A stretch of DNA of 64,000 nt, taken from the NCBI GenBank assembly GCA_017625435.1, contig JAGAKX010000061.1, positions 37,661 to 101,660 on the forward strand. Direction: 5' to 3'. Of the stretch, positions 61,282 through 64,000 are shown in pieces. The notes beneath the pieces were generated by a model, which was not told where the DNA came from, did no database searches, and worked only from the letters and a program-made list of their open reading frames with translations. This DNA is from Clostridia bacterium (GTDB lineage: Bacteria > Bacillota > Clostridia > Oscillospirales > Acutalibacteraceae). The stretch's first letter is position 1; every line of letters begins with the position of its first letter. Position numbers and translations under genes: made by a program.

Positions 61282-61986
61282 ATGCGCAGTTGGGAAAATA
61301 TTCCGGATATAATGAAGAATGACAGCGTAAAGGAATACTACGATATATTGAAAAAGCGAAAGGGCAGTCTTTTTCTGAAAAGGCTTTTTGATATTACTGT
61401 ATCCGGTATTATGCTCTTATTTCTTTGGCCCGTTTTTGCGGTAATTGCCGTTGCAATCAGGCTTGATTCAAAGGGACCTGTATTTTACAGACAGGTAAGG
61501 ATTACACGATACGGTGAAGAATTCAGAATTTTTAAGTTCAGAACAATGGTTACCGATGCAGATAAGGGGTCAAAGCTTACCGTTGCCAATGATTCAAGAA
61601 TCACAAAAGTCGGCGGATTTCTGAGAAAGTATAAGCTTGATGAATTAGGACAGCTCATAGATGTTTTCAGAGGAAAAATGAGCTTTGTGGGCACTCGTCC
61701 CGAGGTTCCGAAATATGTTGCCGTTTATACGGATGAAATGCTTGCAACTCTTCTTCTTCCTGCGGGAATTACCTCGGAAGCAAGTGTTTGTTACAAGGAT
61801 GAAAACTCACTTCTTGATGCTTCCGATAATCCCGAAGCTACATATGTTGACAGAATTCTTCCCGATAAAATGAAGTATAATCTCGCTTCAGTAAGAGATT
61901 TCAGCTTTTTCGGTGATATTAAAATAATGATAAAAACAGTTCTTGCAGTATTTATAAGCGATGAAAACGAGACTGTGAATGTGTGA
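61282..61986 (+). CDS. Initiating sugar-phosphate transferase (WcaJ/PglC type)
   Basis: The protein has 234 residues. After a short N-terminal extension, one TM helix (about 38-60) leads to the polyprenol-phosphate transferase signature: GPVFYRQVRI, FRIFKFRTMV, DELGQLIDV and SFVGTRPEVP. It transfers the first sugar-1-phosphate to undecaprenyl phosphate to begin the repeat unit. The preceding genes supply a plausible donor sugar. Confidence 0.93.
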   Translation: MRSWENIPDIMKNDSVKEYYDILKKRKGSLFLKRLFDITVSGIMLLFLWPVFAVIAVAIRLDSKGPVFYRQVRITRYGEEFRIFKFRTMVTDADKGSKLTVANDSRITKVGGFLRKYKLDELGQLIDVFRGKMSFVGTRPEVPKYVAVYTDEMLATLLLPAGITSEASVCYKDENSLLDASDNPEATYVDRILPDKMKYNLASVRDFSFFGDIKIMIKTVLAVFISDENETVNV

Positions 61987-61990
61987 TAAT

Positions 61991-63109
61991 ATGAAGAAAA
62001 AAGATAAAAAGCTAATTGCTGTTTTTACAAATAATGATGATGACATCTATTGCTTCAGAAAAGAGCTTATTGAAGCAATTACAGATAACGGCTACGATGT
62101 TCTCATTTCCTGTCCATACGGCAAGAAATTCGAGCTGATGCAGCATATAAACTATATTTACGATAATCCCGATATTGACAGACGGGGAACTAATATTGTT
62201 TCCGACTTAAAGCTCTTTATACATTTTTTCCTGCTTCTTGCAAAAAATCGTCCCGACGTAGTGCTGACATATACTGCAAAGCCTAATGTCTATTGCGGAC
62301 TTGCGGCATTCCTTCAGGGAATACCTGTTATCAGTAATGTTACGGGCTTCGGCAGCGTGCTGAATCAGACCGGGCTTGTGCAGAAGTTCATTATGGCACT
62401 TTTCAGGTTTTCATTCAGGCGTTCGGCCTGTGTGATGTTTCAGAATGAAACCAATATGAAGCTTGCAAAAAAGAACGGAATGGTAAAAGGGGAGTGCAGG
62501 CTGATTCCCGGCTCGGGAGTAAATACCGAAAGGTATCCCGTGCTTCCTTATCCCGATGACACCGACGGTGTTTCATTTAACTATATCGGCAGAATCCTTC
62601 ACGATAAGGGTGTTGACGATTACATTGAAGCTGCAAAGAGAATAAAGGCAAAGTATCCTTCTGTAAAATTCAATATGCTTGGCTTTATCGAGCCTACGGA
62701 AATGCATTATGAAGCACTTCTCAAAGAACTGGAAGAAAAGGGAATAGTAAAATACCACGGAAGCTGTACCGATGTACGTCCGTACATAGAAGCCTCACAT
62801 GCGACAATTCATCCCTCCACATACGGCGAAGGAATGAGCAACGTGCTTCTTGAAAGTGCCTCCTCGGGCAGACCTATAATCTCAACGGATAACCCCGGCT
62901 GTATGGAAACATTTATTGACAACGTTTCGGGTTATATGTATCACGGCGGAGATGTGGATGCTTTATGTGAAAAAATAGAGAAATTCATCGCTCTTTCCAA
63001 TGCCGAAAGAAAAGCGATGGGGCAAGCGGGAAGATGCCATATTGAAGAAAACTTTTCCCGTGAAAAAGTAATTGAAGCATATCTTGAGACAATAGAAAAG
63101 CTTATATAA
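61991..63109 (+). CDS. Glycosyltransferase family 4
   Basis: The protein has 372 residues. GT-B fold with NVTGFGSVLNQTGL, RLIPGSGVNTERYPV, FNYIGRILHDKGVDDYIEAA and the EX7E motif in HPSTYGEGMSNVLLES. It adds the next sugar using a nucleotide donor. The start at 61991 lies just after the previous stop; ATG 61979 is also in frame and overlaps. Neither has a clear ribosome site. Confidence 0.9.
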   Translation: MKKKDKKLIAVFTNNDDDIYCFRKELIEAITDNGYDVLISCPYGKKFELMQHINYIYDNPDIDRRGTNIVSDLKLFIHFFLLLAKNRPDVVLTYTAKPNVYCGLAAFLQGIPVISNVTGFGSVLNQTGLVQKFIMALFRFSFRRSACVMFQNETNMKLAKKNGMVKGECRLIPGSGVNTERYPVLPYPDDTDGVSFNYIGRILHDKGVDDYIEAAKRIKAKYPSVKFNMLGFIEPTEMHYEALLKELEEKGIVKYHGSCTDVRPYIEASHATIHPSTYGEGMSNVLLESASSGRPIISTDNPGCMETFIDNVSGYMYHGGDVDALCEKIEKFIALSNAERKAMGQAGRCHIEENFSREKVIEAYLETIEKLI

Positions 63110-63121
63110 GGAGAATATACT

Positions 63122-64000
63122 ATGGAATTTTCAAATCTTTACGAAAAACTTATTAACAGAACAGAAAAGCTCTCTCTGGTGGGACTTGGCTATGTCGGTA
63201 TGCCCATAGCTGTCGCTTTTGCAAAAAAGATTGATGTAATAGGCTATGACCTTAATGAAAAGAAAATAGAGCTGTACAAAAACGGCGTAGATCCCACAAA
63301 CGAAGTGGGTGACGAGGTAATAAAAGCAACAACTGTTGATTTTACTGCGGATGCTTCAAGACTTAAAGAGGCAAAATTCCACATTGTTGCCGTTCCCACT
63401 CCCGTAAATGAAGACCACACTCCCGATCTTTCTCCTGTTGAAGGAGCTTGCCGTATTCTCGGTAAAAACCTTACTGCAGGCTCTGTTGTTGTATTTGAAT
63501 CTACCGTGTATCCCGGTGTAACAGAGGAAATCTGTGTGCCCATACTTGAAGAAGAATCAGGACTTAAATGCGGTGTTGATTTCAAGGTAGGCTACTCTCC
63601 CGAAAGAATCAATCCCGGCGATAAGGTGCACCGTCTTGAAACAATCGTAAAAATCGTTTCAGGTATGGACGAGGAAACTCTCGAGCTTGCTGCGAAGGTT
63701 TATGAAATCGTTGTTGATGCCGGAGTTTATAAGGCAGAAAGCATAAAGGTTGCAGAAGCTGCCAAAGTAATTGAAAACAGCCAGAGAGATATAAATATCG
63801 CCTTTATGAATGAGCTTTCAATTATTTTCAATAAAATGGGAATCGATACTCAGGCTGTACTTAAAGCGGCAGGAACAAAGTGGAATTTCCTTAAATTCTT
63901 CCCCGGACTTGTGGGCGGTCATTGTATCGGTGTTGACCCTTATTATCTTACATATAAGGCTGAAAAATTCGGTTATCATTCTCAGGTAATTCTTGCAGGC
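63122..64000 (+). CDS. UDP-sugar 6-dehydrogenase (UDP-glucose/UDP-HexNAc type), truncated by the window end
   Basis: At least 293 residues are present; the reading frame runs off the right edge. [16 protein letters not shown] is the NAD motif, [13 protein letters not shown] and [12 protein letters not shown] follow, and [12 protein letters not shown] near residue 265 contains the catalytic Cys. It oxidises C6 of a UDP-sugar to a uronic acid, giving an acidic polymer. AAGGAG precedes ATG 63122. VipA/WecC-type members act on HexNAc, which fits the amino sugars made above. Confidence 0.93.
   Translation, partial: MEFSNLYEKLINRTEKLSLVGLGYVGMPIAVAFAKKIDVIGYDLNEKKIELYKNGVDPTNEVGDEVIKATTVDFTADASRLKEAKFHIVAVPTPVNEDHTPDLSPVEGACRILGKNLTAGSVVVFESTVYPGVTEEICVPILEEESGLKCGVDFKVGYSPERINPGDKVHRLETIVKIVSGMDEETLELAAKVYEIVVDAGVYKAESIKVAEAAKVIENSQRDINIAFMNELSIIFNKMGIDTQAVLKAAGTKWNFLKFFPGLVGGHCIGVDPYYLTYKAEKFGYHSQVILAG

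Overview
The window looks like chromosomal DNA of a gut-type anaerobic Clostridia, probably of the Oscillospiraceae/Ruminococcaceae kind. Base composition is moderate (about 40-45% GC in most genes), ribosome sites are strong GGAGG types, promoters are near-consensus sigma-A, and the gene content is typical: a Rnf complex, group II ECF S-components, many glycoside hydrolases and Cys-rich redox proteins. I assign no species. I found no tRNA, rRNA, CRISPR array, insertion sequence, phage gene or replication origin.

Region by region. (1) 1-5064: a gene end, a membrane-bound XRE regulator, a DeoR regulator with a mini-XRE, a GH31 glycosidase and an unknown membrane protein. (2) 5065-9966: two vitamin-uptake-like units. 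The first is a cobalamin riboswitch with terminator controlling a DUF4430 lipoprotein and an ECF S-component. The second is an S-component plus a P-loop kinase behind a structured leader. A Cthe_2159-like carbohydrate-binding lipoprotein lies between them. (3) 10060-19262: rnfCDGEAB followed directly by EetA-like and EetB-like genes, a duplicated PplA-like lipoprotein with its own strong promoter, an ApbE FMN transferase and a DUF1622 protein. This looks like an electron path from the Rnf complex to outward-facing flavoproteins. (4) 19263-25800: small hypothetical genes, a membrane-anchored GH36, DUF6440 and SUKH proteins, two probable in-frame deletion remnants (BadF::MurQ and a shortened TraX), and an XRE-desulfoferrodoxin fusion. 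(5) 25800-38530: glycan genes (GH99-like, GPH symporter, GH38, GH29) with a metallophosphoesterase, a membrane-anchored choloylglycine-hydrolase-type enzyme, an M20 peptidase and an Eis-like acetyltransferase. (6) 38536-41598: a GH3-family (auxin-conjugase-like) adenylating enzyme next to a condensation-domain-like protein.

(7) 41664-50333 is the most unusual locus. A minus-strand operon with a perfect consensus promoter encodes an HPrK-like kinase, a radical SAM/SPASM enzyme, a roughly 2000-residue secreted VWA protein translationally coupled to the radical SAM gene, and a 77-residue peptide. A PqqD-like protein (the RiPP recognition fold) is divergently transcribed from the same intergenic region. 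The parts list suggests peptide or surface-protein modification, but it matches no RiPP class I can name.

(8) 50465-64000: an exopolysaccharide or capsule cluster. It contains a frameshifted NAD-sugar epimerase, a CpsB phosphatase, a DUF5011-like protein, two Wzc/CpsCD-type tyrosine kinases with Tyr/Gly-rich tails, an ABC exporter, a 4,6-dehydratase, an aminotransferase, an initiating sugar-phosphate transferase, a GT4 glycosyltransferase and a nucleotide-sugar dehydrogenase cut by the window edge.

All family calls come from reading motifs by eye; no database search was run.
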